From Chromatocurvus halotolerans (GTDB taxonomy: Bacteria; Pseudomonadota; Gammaproteobacteria; Pseudomonadales; Halieaceae), in NCBI RefSeq assembly GCF_004340525.1, contig NZ_SLWX01000003.1, positions 326,206 through 390,205 of the forward strand: 64,000 nucleotides of DNA, written 5' to 3'. Under the pieces are notes generated by a model. The model ran no database searches. It saw only the letters and a list, made by a program, of their open reading frames with translations, and had not been told where the DNA came from. Of this stretch, positions 20,683 to 30,307 are shown one piece after another. Position numbers and translations under genes: made by a program. Within the stretch, counting starts at the first letter, position 1; each line of letters starts with the position of its first letter.

Positions 20683-21606
20683 TCAGGCACCGCGATTTGT
20701 GAGAAGCAGCGCTTCCATCAGCGCCTTCTGGGCGTGCAGCCGGTTTTCGGCCTCTTCCCAGATCACGCTGTCCGGCGCATCCATCAGATCGGCGCTGATT
20801 TCCTCGCCACGGTGTGCGGGCAGGCAGTGCAGATAGAGTGCGTCGCTGGCGGCATGGCTCATCAGTTCGGCGTTGACCTGATAGGGCGTGAAGCGCTCGA
20901 TGCGGGCCGCCTGCTCATCTTCCTGTCCCATGGACGCCCAGACGTCGGTGACCACGAGATCGGCATCGCGAACCGCCTGCACAGGGTCGTGCAGTAGCTC
21001 GACGCGGTCACGGTTGGCCTCGAGGAGCTCCCTGCGCGGCTCGTAACCCGGCGGGCAGGCAATGCGCAGCGAGAAATCGAACTGGCGCGCGGCGTTGATG
21101 TAGGACTGACACATGTTGTTGCCGTCGCCGACCCAGCACACGCTGCGTCCGGCAATGGCGCCGCGGCGTTCTATCCATGTCTGCATGTCGGCCAGGAGCT
21201 GGCAGGGGTGGAAATCGTCGGTGAGAGCATTGATGACCGGCACCGAGGAGTGGGCGGCAAACCGCTCGACGATGTCGTGGCCAAAGGTACGGATCATGAC
21301 GAGGTCGACCATCGACGAGATCACCCGCGCCGAATCCTCAATCGGCTCGCCGCGACCGAGCTGCGTGTCCTGTGGCGAGAGGAACATGGCATTGCCTCCA
21401 AGCTGCGCGATGCCTGCCTCGAAGGAGACCCGCGTACGCGTCGACGACTTGGCGAAAACCATGGCCAGCACGCTGCCCGGGAACCGTCGCTGGTCAACGC
21501 CTTCCCGGCGCTCCCGTTTCATTTCGATGGCGCGCTCAATAATGCGAAGCAGATCCGCCGCAGAGAAATCCAGCAGCGTGAGAAAGTGTTGTCCCGTCAT
21601 GCTCAT
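20683..21606 (-). CDS. argF: Ornithine carbamoyltransferase
   Basis: A 307-residue transcarbamylase making citrulline from ornithine and carbamoyl phosphate in arginine synthesis. [10 protein letters not shown] near residue 54 binds carbamoyl phosphate, and [10 protein letters not shown] near residue 262 holds the catalytic cysteine. The ATG shares one base with the stop codon of argD, so the two are translationally coupled. Confidence 0.95.
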   Translation of the reverse strand: MSMTGQHFLTLLDFSAADLLRIIERAIEMKRERREGVDQRRFPGSVLAMVFAKSSTRTRVSFEAGIAQLGGNAMFLSPQDTQLGRGEPIEDSARVISSMVDLVMIRTFGHDIVERFAAHSSVPVINALTDDFHPCQLLADMQTWIERRGAIAGRSVCWVGDGNNMCQSYINAARQFDFSLRIACPPGYEPRRELLEANRDRVELLHDPVQAVRDADLVVTDVWASMGQEDEQAARIERFTPYQVNAELMSHAASDALYLHCLPAHRGEEISADLMDAPDSVIWEEAENRLHAQKALMEALLLTNRGA

Positions 21607-22793
21607 CAGCCTTCCCTGGCAGTGCCCGCCTTATGAAATTCCCGGATCACGCGGCCGACGCCGGCACCCAGCGTGTCTGCCTGTTCATCGCTCATGATCA
21701 GCGGCGGCAGAAGGCGCACGGTGTTGCCCGCAGTGACGTTCAGCAGTATGTGCGCATCCAGCGCCCGCTGCATGATGTCAGCGCAGGGTCTTGCCAGCTC
21801 GATGCCGAGCATCAGCCCGCGCCCGCGCAGGTCGACAATGGCATCATCGCCCGCTTCGGCGCGCAACGCTGCACGTACGCGTTCGCCAAGATGGGTGGCT
21901 TTCCCGTACAGGCTTTCGCTCTCCAGGGTATCCACCACAGCCTGGGCGGCGGCGCAGGCGAGCGGGTTGCCGCCGTAGGTGGAGCCGTGGTGGCCGGCCG
22001 CAAACACGCCAGCTGCAGTCCCTCGCGCCAGGCAGGCACCGATGGGGACGCCGTTGCCCAGGCCCTTGGCGGTCGTGACCACATCCGGCAGCAGGTTCAA
22101 CCCCTGGTAGGCAAAGAAGTGTCCGGTGCGTCCGTTGCCGCTCTGGACCTCGTCAAGCATCAGCAGCCAGCCCTGCTCGCTGCAGAACTGTCGCAGTGCA
22201 TGCAGATAGTCGCTGTCCAGGGGCCGGATTCCGCCCTCGCCCTGAATGGGCTCCAGCAGCACGGCGACCACATTCGGGTTATTGCGCGCGATATTGTGCA
22301 CCGCCTCCATATCGTTCCGAGGGGCGCGGACGAAGCCGGCAACGAGCGGCTCAAAACCGGCCTGGATGCGGCGATTGCCCGTGGCGCTCAGCGTTGCCAG
22401 CGTGCGGCCGTGGAAAGCGTCCTCAAGCACAATAATTTCCGGCTGTTCAATGTCCCGCTGGTGTCCATAAAGGCGTGCCAGCTTGATCGCCGCCTCGTTT
22501 GCCTCGGCGCCGGAGTTGCAGAAAAACGCGCGCTCCATGCCGGTGACCCGGGTTAGTGTGTCTGCCAGCCGTTCCTGGGCTGCAATATGATAGTAGTTGG
22601 ACGTGTGCAGGAGGCGTCCGGCCTGTTCCCGTATGGCTTCCGTCACGGCGGGGTGGGCGTGACCCAGGTTGGTTACCGCGATACCGGACAGGCCATCCAG
22701 ATAGCGTACGTCATGCGTGTCATACAGATACGCTCCCGTGCCGTGACTGAAAGTGACGGGTAGCGGGGCATAGGTAGCCATCAGGGCGTTCAT
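21606..22793 (-). CDS. argD: Acetylornithine aminotransferase
   Basis: A 395-residue class-III PLP aminotransferase. [11 protein letters not shown] binds the cofactor phosphate, [12 protein letters not shown] holds the PLP-ring aspartate, and [14 protein letters not shown] contains the Schiff-base lysine. It converts N-acetylglutamate semialdehyde to acetylornithine (and may also act in lysine synthesis). First gene of an argDF pair, with the stop overlapping the argF start. Confidence 0.93.
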   Translation of the reverse strand: MNALMATYAPLPVTFSHGTGAYLYDTHDVRYLDGLSGIAVTNLGHAHPAVTEAIREQAGRLLHTSNYYHIAAQERLADTLTRVTGMERAFFCNSGAEANEAAIKLARLYGHQRDIEQPEIIVLEDAFHGRTLATLSATGNRRIQAGFEPLVAGFVRAPRNDMEAVHNIARNNPNVVAVLLEPIQGEGGIRPLDSDYLHALRQFCSEQGWLLMLDEVQSGNGRTGHFFAYQGLNLLPDVVTTAKGLGNGVPIGACLARGTAAGVFAAGHHGSTYGGNPLACAAAQAVVDTLESESLYGKATHLGERVRAALRAEAGDDAIVDLRGRGLMLGIELARPCADIMQRALDAHILLNVTAGNTVRLLPPLIMSDEQADTLGAGVGRVIREFHKAGTAREG

Positions 22794-23054
22794 ACGGCTT
22801 GCTCTTCTCCGGGTGGGCGGGGTGTTTTACCCTGCGCAAAACTGAAGACGGCAGCGCGATGGCTGCCGTAAGACATTGAATATAGCGGCAACCGCCCGCA
22901 TTGACAATCATGTGGCAGGCAGCGGCAGCACCGCCTGCCGTTATCGCACGGAAACCCACGCGACATTCGGGGAATAACCGACTAAAATGGTCGGCGATAA
23001 GCGTCAATGCGCTATGGCGCGTCGATTCATGAGCAACGAGAATGAGGATCAACA

Positions 23055-23384
23055 ATGGATATCATGGACCAGATCAAGGAGCAGGTTGAAGGCAACACTA
23101 TCCTGCTTTACATGAAAGGCTCGCCGAACCAGCCCCAGTGTGGCTTCTCCGCACGCACGGTTCAGGCATTGATGGCCTGCGGTGAGAAATTTGCCTATGT
23201 CGATGTACTGGCAAACCAGGATATCCGCAGTAATCTGCCCAAATACGGCAACTGGCCGACCTTTCCCCAGCTGTGGGTGAAGGGCGAGCTGATTGGCGGG
23301 TGTGATATCGTCGCGGAAATGCACGACAGTGGTGAACTGGAAACACTGATCAAGGAAGCGGCGGCTTCTCAGGAAGTTTCCTGA
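23055..23384 (+). CDS. grxD: Monothiol glutaredoxin Grx4
   Basis: A 109-residue monothiol glutaredoxin with the CGFS active site at residues 29-32 and the WPTFPQLWVKGELIGG glutathione-binding loop. Family members coordinate a 2Fe-2S cluster between two subunits and deliver clusters or sense iron, often with BolA. It is convergent with bfr, and the two share the hairpin at 23397-23435, placing iron handling and iron storage side by side. Confidence 0.95.
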   Translation: MDIMDQIKEQVEGNTILLYMKGSPNQPQCGFSARTVQALMACGEKFAYVDVLANQDIRSNLPKYGNWPTFPQLWVKGELIGGCDIVAEMHDSGELETLIKEAAASQEVS

Positions 23385-23396
23385 CGGGGTGACGCT

Positions 23397-23435
23397 CCGG
23401 TCTAGCCAGGTCCCGGCGGGGCCTGGCTAGACCGG
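23397..23435. terminator. Shared hairpin terminator between grxD and bfr
   Basis: CCGGTCTAGCCAGG (23397-23410) and its exact reverse complement (23422-23435) form a 14-bp stem with an 11-base G/C-rich loop. It lies between two convergent genes, 13 bases after grxD and 12 before the bfr stop. T-runs are weak on both sides. Confidence 0.7.
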
Positions 23436-23446
23436 AACACAGGCTT

Positions 23447-23929
23447 TTACTCGGGTTTGACGGTCCTTGTGGCGGTTTGCAGGTAGTTCTGCAGTCCCAG
23501 GCGTTCTATCAGTCCTACCTGGGTCTCCAGCCAGTCAATATGCTCCTCTTCCGAGGCAAGAATGCTGGCAACGAGATCACGGGAAGGATAGTCACCGACG
23601 CTCTCGCAGTAGGCCACGGCGGCTTTCAGGTCACGATGGGCTATCTCCTCGAGTTTGAGGTCACAGTCGATCATTTCCGGAACGTTCTCACCAATCAGCA
23701 ATTTGCCAAGATCCTGCAGGTTTGGCAGCCCGTCCAGGTAGAGAATGCGTTCCACAAGCTGGTCGGCATGCTTCATCTCATCAATGGATTCGTGGTACTC
23801 GTGTTCCGCGAGTTCGGTCAGGCCCCAGTCCTTGTACATTTTTGCGTGCAGGAAATACTGGTTGATGGCGACCAGTTCATTTCCAAGAATACGGTTCAGG
23901 TGTTCGATGACGGTTTTATCGCCTTTCAT
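23447..23929 (-). CDS. bfr: Bacterioferritin
   Basis: A 160-residue ferritin-like subunit of the 24-mer iron-storage shell. All diiron ligands are present at the classical positions (Glu18, Glu51, His54, then a later Glu and the SEEEHIDW Glu/His pair), and Met52 is available as the axial ligand of the intersubunit heme. It oxidises Fe2+ and stores ferric mineral. The gene bfd, which helps release the iron, lies upstream on the same strand. Confidence 0.95.
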   Translation of the reverse strand: MKGDKTVIEHLNRILGNELVAINQYFLHAKMYKDWGLTELAEHEYHESIDEMKHADQLVERILYLDGLPNLQDLGKLLIGENVPEMIDCDLKLEEIAHRDLKAAVAYCESVGDYPSRDLVASILASEEEHIDWLETQVGLIERLGLQNYLQTATRTVKPE

Positions 23930-24093
23930 GCATTGGCTCCTGTGAGGGCGCCGCAGTGCGGGTTATACGCCTGCGACCGGGTAACGTGAAGTTATCGGGA
24001 AAGTGTAACGGGATAGGGAGTCTGACGCCAGAACATACACCCTGGCAGGGGCCATCTACCGGGCAGATCGATCCCGGAGACGGCCCTGTTTCC

Positions 24094-24318
24094 TTATGCA
24101 GTCGCCCAGCTGTCGGCCGGGTAGAAGAGGGACGTGGCGCGTGTTGCGTCCCGGGATGCAAGACTTTCAGTCAGAACGGCCGCAGCCGCTTCGCTGCACT
24201 GCCCACACTGGCCGGCCACGCCCAATGCGTCCTGAAGACAATCGAGTGAAGAGGCACCGTCTCGGACCGCATGGCGGATCTGGTTGTCGGTGATACCGTT
24301 GCAGAGGCAGATAAACAT
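24094..24318 (-). CDS. bfd: Bacterioferritin-associated ferredoxin
   Basis: A 74-residue 2Fe-2S protein with four cysteines in the Bfd pattern: C-x-C at residues 4 and 6 (FICLC) and C-x2-C (GQCGQC) about 35 residues later. It reduces the bacterioferritin heme to mobilise iron, with Fpr as probable electron donor. ATG 24318 is chosen since MFICLCNG is the conserved start. The C-terminal 20 residues are longer than in E. coli Bfd (64). A Fur-box-like palindrome lies upstream at 24369-24383, consistent with induction under iron shortage. Confidence 0.9.
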   Translation of the reverse strand: MFICLCNGITDNQIRHAVRDGASSLDCLQDALGVAGQCGQCSEAAAAVLTESLASRDATRATSLFYPADSWATA

Positions 24319-24368
24319 GGCGGCTCCAGTGCATATCAGGTTGTTGTTGATGAAGAAGGTAGTGCAAA

Positions 24369-24383
24369 TGAGAATTATTGTCA
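24369..24383. promoter_or_regulatory. Fur-box-like operator upstream of bfd
   Basis: TGAGAATTATTGTCA is a 7-1-7 inverted repeat with one mismatch and closely matches the Fur heptamer-pair consensus (TGATAAT-n-ATTATCA). It lies 51 bases upstream of the bfd start on the minus strand and about 100 bases before proA on the plus strand, so bfd is the likelier target. Confidence 0.7.
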
Positions 24384-24480
24384 ACGCATTGAGCGCGTCG
24401 GCGGCAATCGGGGCTGATACCGCTGCGCTTCGGTATACTGCCGGACTTGCAGGCGGTTCTTTCAGGGGCGACGGGGCTTT

Positions 24481-25737
24481 ATGACGATCGAGGAATCCAT
24501 GCGTGCCGTCGGGATGGCGGCGCGCAGCGCATCCCGATACATTGCGGCGGCGTCCACCGGGCAGCGCAATGCAGCGTTACTCGCAATACGCGATGCTCTC
24601 GCTGCAGATCGCGAGGCCATTGCAGGTGCCAACGCGCAGGATCTGGCGACAGCGCAGGCCGCGGGCCTGTCGTCGGATCTGTGTGATCGGCTCGCACTGA
24701 CCCCGGCGCGCATCGACGCCATGATGATGGGACTCGAGGCGGTTGCCCTGTTGCCTGATCCGGTCGGGGAAATTACCGGCCTGTCCGCGCGCCCGTCGGG
24801 GATCCGCGTCGGGCAGATGCGCGTTCCTCTGGGGGTCATCGGCATTATTTACGAAAGCCGGCCCAACGTGACGGTAGACGCTGCAGCGCTGTGTCTGAAG
24901 TCAGGAAATGCCTGCATACTCCGTGGCGGCTCCGAGTCGCTTCGTTCCAACATGGCGATCGCGGCCTGCGTAAAGTCAGGTCTGGCCGAGGCCGGTCTGC
25001 CGGAGACCGCCGTCCAGGTGGTCGACACCGCGGATCGAGCGGCGGTGGGCTGCCTTGTCCGCATGGCCGAATTTGTGGACGTGATTGTGCCCCGTGGCGG
25101 AAAAGGGCTGATCGAGCGTATCAGCGACGAGGCGCGGGTGCCGGTAATCAGGCACCTTGACGGTATCTGCCACGTCTACGTGGATGACGGTGCGGACCTG
25201 GACGTGGCGGAGGCAATTGCCCTCAATGCAAAAACCCACCGTTACGGCACCTGCAACACCATGGAGACATTGCTCGTTGCGGAAGCGGTAGCGGCGGAGC
25301 TGCTGCCGCGACTCGGCCGGGCCTATGCCGACGCCGGCGTCGATCTGCGAGGCTGTACACGCAGTCTCACCTGGCTACCCGATGCCGCACCGGCAACGGA
25401 AGCGGACTGGGAGACCGAGTACCTGGCACCGGTGCTGTCTATCCGGGCTGTCAGAGATATGCAGGCGGCTATCGATCATATTCACCGTTACGGTTCCGGT
25501 CACACGGATGCCATTGTCACTCGCGATCACGGTCGCGCCATGCGCTTCCTGCGCGAGGTGGACTCCAGCTCTGTCATGATCAATGCGTCGACGCGATTTG
25601 CCGACGGCTTTGAATACGGACTCGGGGCCGAGATCGGCATTTCGACCGACAAGCTGCATGCCCGCGGCCCGGTCGGTCTCCTGGGCCTGACCTCGCAGAA
25701 GTATGTGGTATTTGGCGATGGCCAGGTGCGCCTGTGA
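24481..25737 (+). CDS. proA: Gamma-glutamyl phosphate reductase
   Basis: A 418-residue aldehyde-dehydrogenase-like enzyme making glutamate semialdehyde, the second step of proline synthesis. Recognisable blocks include [20 protein letters not shown], the RGGSE loop, the catalytic cysteine in [14 protein letters not shown], and FGLGAEIG-like [10 protein letters not shown] near the end. It overlaps nadD by four bases and heads a plus-strand run. Length matches E. coli (417). Confidence 0.96.
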   Translation: MTIEESMRAVGMAARSASRYIAAASTGQRNAALLAIRDALAADREAIAGANAQDLATAQAAGLSSDLCDRLALTPARIDAMMMGLEAVALLPDPVGEITGLSARPSGIRVGQMRVPLGVIGIIYESRPNVTVDAAALCLKSGNACILRGGSESLRSNMAIAACVKSGLAEAGLPETAVQVVDTADRAAVGCLVRMAEFVDVIVPRGGKGLIERISDEARVPVIRHLDGICHVYVDDGADLDVAEAIALNAKTHRYGTCNTMETLLVAEAVAAELLPRLGRAYADAGVDLRGCTRSLTWLPDAAPATEADWETEYLAPVLSIRAVRDMQAAIDHIHRYGSGHTDAIVTRDHGRAMRFLREVDSSSVMINASTRFADGFEYGLGAEIGISTDKLHARGPVGLLGLTSQKYVVFGDGQVRL

Positions 25738-26387
25738 GCGAATCCCAGGCCGCAAACGCCCTCGCCGTGTTCGGCGGAACCTTCAATCCGGTGCACCTCG
25801 GGCACCTGCGTTCTGCCATTGAGCTGCTGGAGCATCTGCCGGCCAGCGAGCTGCGCTTCATGCCCTGCTCCCTGCCGCCGCACCGGGAGCCGCCGGGGAT
25901 CAGCGCACGTCAGCGCGCCGCCATGATCGAGCTGGCGATCGCCGGCGAGCCCCGCTTCAGCTGCGACACGCGTGAGCTCGAGCGTGCGGGGCCCTCCTAT
26001 ACGATTGACAGTCTGGACTCGCTGCGCCAGGAAATCGGTGGCCAGCGCAGTCTGATTCTGGTCATGGGCTGTGACGCGCTGCTGGGGCTTGATCGCTGGC
26101 ACCGTTGGCAGGAGCTCCTCGAGCACTGCCACATCGCCGCCATCGCCCGGCCAGGCTGGGAGTGGCCCAGAGACGGCGAACTGGCCGCTTATCTGGAATC
26201 GCGCGAATCCAAGGCCCCTGAACTGACAGCGCGCCCAGCAGGGGGCGTACACATCACGTCGCTGCGGCCTCTGGAAATATCTGCGACAGAGATCCGCAGG
26301 CTGTTACAATCGGGGCGTTCGGCTCGTTACCTGGTGCCGGATGCCGTGCATACGTATATTCATCAACACAGACTCTACACACAGTGA
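25734..26387 (+). CDS. nadD: Nicotinate-nucleotide adenylyltransferase
   Basis: A 217-residue nucleotidyltransferase with [12 protein letters not shown] near residue 13 (the GxFxPxHxGH ATP-binding motif) and the C-terminal [10 protein letters not shown] motif (ISxTxxR). It adenylates nicotinate mononucleotide in NAD synthesis. It starts at GTG within the end of proA (four-base overlap), which supports coupled translation. Confidence 0.95.
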   Translation: MSESQAANALAVFGGTFNPVHLGHLRSAIELLEHLPASELRFMPCSLPPHREPPGISARQRAAMIELAIAGEPRFSCDTRELERAGPSYTIDSLDSLRQEIGGQRSLILVMGCDALLGLDRWHRWQELLEHCHIAAIARPGWEWPRDGELAAYLESRESKAPELTARPAGGVHITSLRPLEISATEIRRLLQSGRSARYLVPDAVHTYIHQHRLYTQ

Positions 26388-26433
26388 GGCAGCGATTGTC
26401 ACGACTAGCGACACGACCGGAATGCGGGGCCTC

Positions 26434-26787
26434 ATGACGGCCGACACAGCGGATCCGACCGAACAACTGAAGGCACTGGTGATCGATGCCCTGGAAGACC
26501 TGAAGGCAGTCAACCTCGTGAGCATCGACGTGCGTGGATTGACAGATGTCATGGACTGGATGATCGTTGCCAGCGGCAATTCCAACCGGCACGTCAAATC
26601 CCTGGCAGACAATGTCGGTGTTTCCGCGAAGGCGGCGGGCGCCATGCCGCTTGGCGTCGAGGGCATGGATGTCGGTGAATGGGTTCTGGTGGATCTGGGT
26701 GATGTCGTTGCCCATATCATGCTGCCGGCAACGCGGGATTTCTACGATCTGGAGCGCCTCTGGCTGGATCCCCGGCCGTCGTCCTGA
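26434..26787 (+). CDS. rsfS: Ribosome silencing factor RsfS
   Basis: A 117-residue RsfS/RsfA (formerly Iojap) protein: [30 protein letters not shown] start, [14 protein letters not shown] and [14 protein letters not shown] are the family blocks. It binds uL14 and blocks subunit joining when nutrients are short. ATG 26434 is chosen by family length; an ATG at 26422 is an alternative. Its stop shares one base with the rlmH start, the usual arrangement. Confidence 0.93.
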   Translation: MTADTADPTEQLKALVIDALEDLKAVNLVSIDVRGLTDVMDWMIVASGNSNRHVKSLADNVGVSAKAAGAMPLGVEGMDVGEWVLVDLGDVVAHIMLPATRDFYDLERLWLDPRPSS

Positions 26788-27257
26788 TGCAGCTGACCGT
26801 GCATTCGGTGTGCGGCAAGATGCCCGCCTGGGTTGCTGATGGTGTGACAGAGTATCAGCGCCGGCTGCCCCGGGAGCTGAGTCTGGTCTGGCGGGACCTG
26901 CCCCTTGCGCGCAGGACCCGCAGCAGTAATCCCGAGGGTCTGCGGCAGCAGGAGGGCGAGCACCTGCTCAAGGGCCTTCCGGCCAACGACGTTCTCATTG
27001 CACTGGACGTTCGCGGTACCGCGCTGTCCACCGAAGCCCTGGCTGATGCGCTTCGAGACTGGCAGATGGGGGGGCGCAACGTCAGTTTTCTCATAGGGGG
27101 GCCGGATGGACTGTCTCCGGCCTGCCTGCAGCGCGCGTCGCAGCGCTGGTCCTTCGGCAGGCTGACCCTGCCGCACCCGCTCATCCGGGTCGTTCTCGCG
27201 GAGCAGCTGTACCGGGCGTGGACGATCACAGCGGGACACCCTTACCATCGCGGCTGA
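26787..27257 (+). CDS. rlmH: 23S rRNA (pseudouridine1915-N3)-methyltransferase
   Basis: A 156-residue SPOUT methyltransferase (E. coli 155). LIGGPDGLSP is the SAM-binding knot loop, and the conserved C-terminal HPLIRVVLAEQLYRAW ... HPYHRG is present. It methylates pseudouridine 1915 in helix 69 of assembled 70S ribosomes, fitting its place beside rsfS. One-base overlap with rsfS. Confidence 0.96.
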   Translation: MQLTVHSVCGKMPAWVADGVTEYQRRLPRELSLVWRDLPLARRTRSSNPEGLRQQEGEHLLKGLPANDVLIALDVRGTALSTEALADALRDWQMGGRNVSFLIGGPDGLSPACLQRASQRWSFGRLTLPHPLIRVVLAEQLYRAWTITAGHPYHRG

Positions 27258-27281
27258 CAGGATGCCTGCATAAACACTGCC

Positions 27282-29123
27282 ATGGCTCAGAACATGACAC
27301 TCAAGGACACGGCACGCGAAGTGCGCGTTTACAGCGCGCGCACCGCTGTTGCCGTGCTCGTCACCAGCGTCGCTCTCACGCTGGTGCTCGCCCGCTACTT
27401 CAGCCTGCAGGTCACGGATTTTGAAATCTATCGCACCCAGTCCGAGCGCAATCGTGTGCAGCTGCAGGCGCTGCCGCCAAAACGCGGCCTGATCTTCGAT
27501 CGCAACGGCACGTTACTGGCGGACAATCGCCCCAGCCATACGCTGTCTCTGATACCGGAGCGGGTCAATGACATGGACGCCACGCTGTCGCGTCTTGGCG
27601 AACTGGTGGCGCTGTCGGACGACGATGTCGAGGAGTTTCGTCGCAAGCTGGAGCGCCGTCGCCCCTACGACCCCATTCCCCTGCGATTTCAGCTTCTCGA
27701 GGATGAGCAGGCGCGTGTCGCGGTGAACCGCCACGCCTTGCCCGGCGTCGTCGTTGAAGCACAGCTGCTGCGGCATTACCCGCACGGTGAACTGCTGGCC
27801 CACGTGCTCGGTTACGTGGGCCGCATCAATGAGAGTGAGCTGGAAACCCTGGATACCTCTGACTACCGTGGCACCTTTCACATCGGCAAGGTCGGCGTTG
27901 AGCGATACTACGAGGACAGGCTGCACGGCGAGGTGGGCTACCAGAATGTGGAAACCAACGCCCATGGCCGCGTCCTGCGCGTTCTCGACCGCTTTGCGCC
28001 GGTTCCGGGGGTGGACATCGCCCTGCATCTGGATCTCGATCTTCAGCGCACCGCCATGCAGGCTCTGGGGGATCAGCGTGGCGCCCTGGTTGCCCTGGAT
28101 GTGGCGACCGGGGGCGTGCTGGCCATGGCGTCCACGCCAACCTACGACGGTAATCTGTTTGTCAATGGCATCAGCAGTCGCGCCTATGCCGCGCTCCGGG
28201 ACTCCCCGGACGTGCCGCTTTTCAATCGGGCGGTGCAGGGACAGTACCCGCCGGGTTCAACGGTGAAACCGCTGATCGCACTGGCCGGTCTGCAGTCGGA
28301 GCTGGTAACGCCCGAAACCACTGTTCCGGACCCCGGCTGGTACCGCCTCCCGGGCAGTTCCCGGCGGTACCGGGACTGGACCCTGAGCATCCGGGGAACG
28401 GGCCATGCACCGCAGGTGGACCTCAACATGGCGATCGCCGAATCCTGCGACGTCTATTTCTACGACCTGGCCAGGCGACTCGGGATTGACCCGATGCATG
28501 ATTACCTTGCGCCCTTCGGGCTTGGCAGTCGCACCGGTATCGACACGACGGGTGAGCGATCGGGCGTGCTGCCCTCCTCGCGCTGGAAGCGCGAGGCGCT
28601 CAACCAGGTGTGGTATCCGGGGGAGACACTGAGCGCGGGCATCGGTCAGGGCTATATGCTGTCGACCCCGCTGCAGCTCGCCGTGGCGACGGCGACGCTC
28701 GCCAACCGCGGCAAGTTCCAGACGCCCAGGCTGGTGCGTCAGGTAGGGGAGGCTGCGCCAGAGACGCCGGTTTCCCATTACGTCGATGCGGCACCGGAAC
28801 ACTGGGATGCGATCTACCAGGGAATGCGCGACGTCGTTCACGGTGCCCGCGGCACGGCGCGCAGCGTTGCCCGGGGCATGACCTATGAAATGGCAGGAAA
28901 GACCGGAACCTCGCAGGTGATCGGTATTGCCCAGGACGCCGTGTATGATGAAGACGCGGTGGCGGAGCGGCATCGTCATCACGGCCTGTTTATCGCGTTC
29001 GCGCCACTTGAGGCACCGCAGATTGCGCTTGCGGTGATTGTCGAGAACGGTGGCGGCAGTTCGGCGGCATACCCCATTGCCCGTACCGTAATCGACGCCT
29101 GGCTGATGCGGGAGGGCGCTTGA
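27282..29123 (+). CDS. mrdA: Penicillin-binding protein 2
   Basis: A 613-residue class-B transpeptidase of the elongasome. A single membrane segment (about residues 22-40) is followed by the dimerisation/pedestal domain and the transpeptidase domain with the Ser-x-x-Lys pair at Ser326/Lys329 (PPGSTVKP), SCD as the second motif, and KTGT near the C-terminus. It crosslinks new peptidoglycan along the side wall with RodA, encoded next. Confidence 0.96.
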   Translation: MAQNMTLKDTAREVRVYSARTAVAVLVTSVALTLVLARYFSLQVTDFEIYRTQSERNRVQLQALPPKRGLIFDRNGTLLADNRPSHTLSLIPERVNDMDATLSRLGELVALSDDDVEEFRRKLERRRPYDPIPLRFQLLEDEQARVAVNRHALPGVVVEAQLLRHYPHGELLAHVLGYVGRINESELETLDTSDYRGTFHIGKVGVERYYEDRLHGEVGYQNVETNAHGRVLRVLDRFAPVPGVDIALHLDLDLQRTAMQALGDQRGALVALDVATGGVLAMASTPTYDGNLFVNGISSRAYAALRDSPDVPLFNRAVQGQYPPGSTVKPLIALAGLQSELVTPETTVPDPGWYRLPGSSRRYRDWTLSIRGTGHAPQVDLNMAIAESCDVYFYDLARRLGIDPMHDYLAPFGLGSRTGIDTTGERSGVLPSSRWKREALNQVWYPGETLSAGIGQGYMLSTPLQLAVATATLANRGKFQTPRLVRQVGEAAPETPVSHYVDAAPEHWDAIYQGMRDVVHGARGTARSVARGMTYEMAGKTGTSQVIGIAQDAVYDEDAVAERHRHHGLFIAFAPLEAPQIALAVIVENGGGSSAAYPIARTVIDAWLMREGA

Positions 29124-29135
29124 TGCGTTGCCGTC

Positions 29136-30275
29136 GTGGGTGATTATGTCCGCCAGATGCCGGAGTCGAGCGGCGACTTTGCCCGCGCACCGGGTGCCTC
29201 GAGACTCTTTCAGGTAGATCTGCCACTCCTGCTCCTGCTGATGCTGCTGGCCGCTTTCGGCCTGGTGGTGCTCTACAGCGCGGCGGGGCAGGATGCGGGT
29301 ATTGTTGCGCGTCAGGCACGGTTCTTTCTGCTGGGCCTGCTGGCGATGCTGCTGGCGGCGCAGATATCACCGGTGCGCTACCGGCGCTGGGCACCATGGC
29401 TGTATCTGCTCGGCGTGCTCCTGCTGGTCGGTGTCATGTTTCTGGGCGTTGGCGCCAAGGGCGCACAGCGCTGGCTCAGTATCGCCGGTTTCCGCTTCCA
29501 GCCCGCCGAGATCATGAAACTGGTCATGCCCCTGATGGTGGCCGGGTATCTGGCGGACCGGGCTCTACCGCCGCGCCTCGGGCACACGCTGGTATGCCTG
29601 GGTATCATTATGCTGCCCGGGATCCTGATCCTGCGCCAGCCGGATCTGGGCACCGCTCTGCTGATCATCGCCAGCGGGCTGTTCGTCATCTTCATGGCGG
29701 GTATCGGCTGGCGGTACCTCGCGGGGGTTGTGGTCTTTGCGATCGCTTCAGCCTGGCCCATGTGGATGTTTGTGCTCGAGGATTACCAGAAGCAGCGTAT
29801 TCTCACCCTGCTCAATCCCGAGAGTGACAAGCTGGGGGCTGGCTGGAATATCATCCAGTCAAAGACGGCAATCGGTTCGGGCGGCTGGCAGGGAAAGGGC
29901 TGGCTGCAGGGCACGCAATCACAGCTCGACTTTCTGCCGGAGAGCCACACCGACTTCATTATTGCCGTGCTGGCCGAGGAATTTGGTCTGCGCGGCGTCA
30001 TATTGCTTCTCAGCCTGTATCTACTTATTCTCCTGCGCGGCTTCTGGATCGGCATGCACGCGCAGAGCACGTTTGGTCGATTGCTCGCGGGGAGTATCAC
30101 ACTGACTTTCTTCGTCTATATTTTTGTTAATATGGGAATGGTGTCCGGCCTGTTGCCTGTGGTCGGCGTTCCGCTGCCGCTGGTCAGCGCCGGCGGCACT
30201 TCCCTGGTGACACTCATGGCGGCCTTTGGTCTGCTCATGTCGATTGCCGCGGAGCGGCGTGTAATAGGCCAGTAG
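29136..30275 (+). CDS. rodA: Rod-shape glycosyltransferase RodA
   Basis: A 379-residue SEDS protein with about ten membrane helices. It polymerises lipid II into glycan strands and pairs with PBP2 just upstream. Typical blocks: GVGAKGAQRWL, FQPAEIMKL, RQPDLGTALLI, FLPESHTDFI and the C-terminal PLVSAGGTSL. The frame begins at GTG 29136; ATG 29157 is another possibility. The gap to mrdA is 12 bases. Confidence 0.95.
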   Translation: MGDYVRQMPESSGDFARAPGASRLFQVDLPLLLLLMLLAAFGLVVLYSAAGQDAGIVARQARFFLLGLLAMLLAAQISPVRYRRWAPWLYLLGVLLLVGVMFLGVGAKGAQRWLSIAGFRFQPAEIMKLVMPLMVAGYLADRALPPRLGHTLVCLGIIMLPGILILRQPDLGTALLIIASGLFVIFMAGIGWRYLAGVVVFAIASAWPMWMFVLEDYQKQRILTLLNPESDKLGAGWNIIQSKTAIGSGGWQGKGWLQGTQSQLDFLPESHTDFIIAVLAEEFGLRGVILLLSLYLLILLRGFWIGMHAQSTFGRLLAGSITLTFFVYIFVNMGMVSGLLPVVGVPLPLVSAGGTSLVTLMAAFGLLMSIAAERRVIGQ

Positions 30276-30307
30276 CGGCGTTGTTCGCTGATGGCCGGGA
30301 TGATGGT

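Noticed and set aside
22720..23055. Minus-strand 111-codon frame upstream of argD
   Set aside because: Overlaps the argD start in another frame and has no domain.
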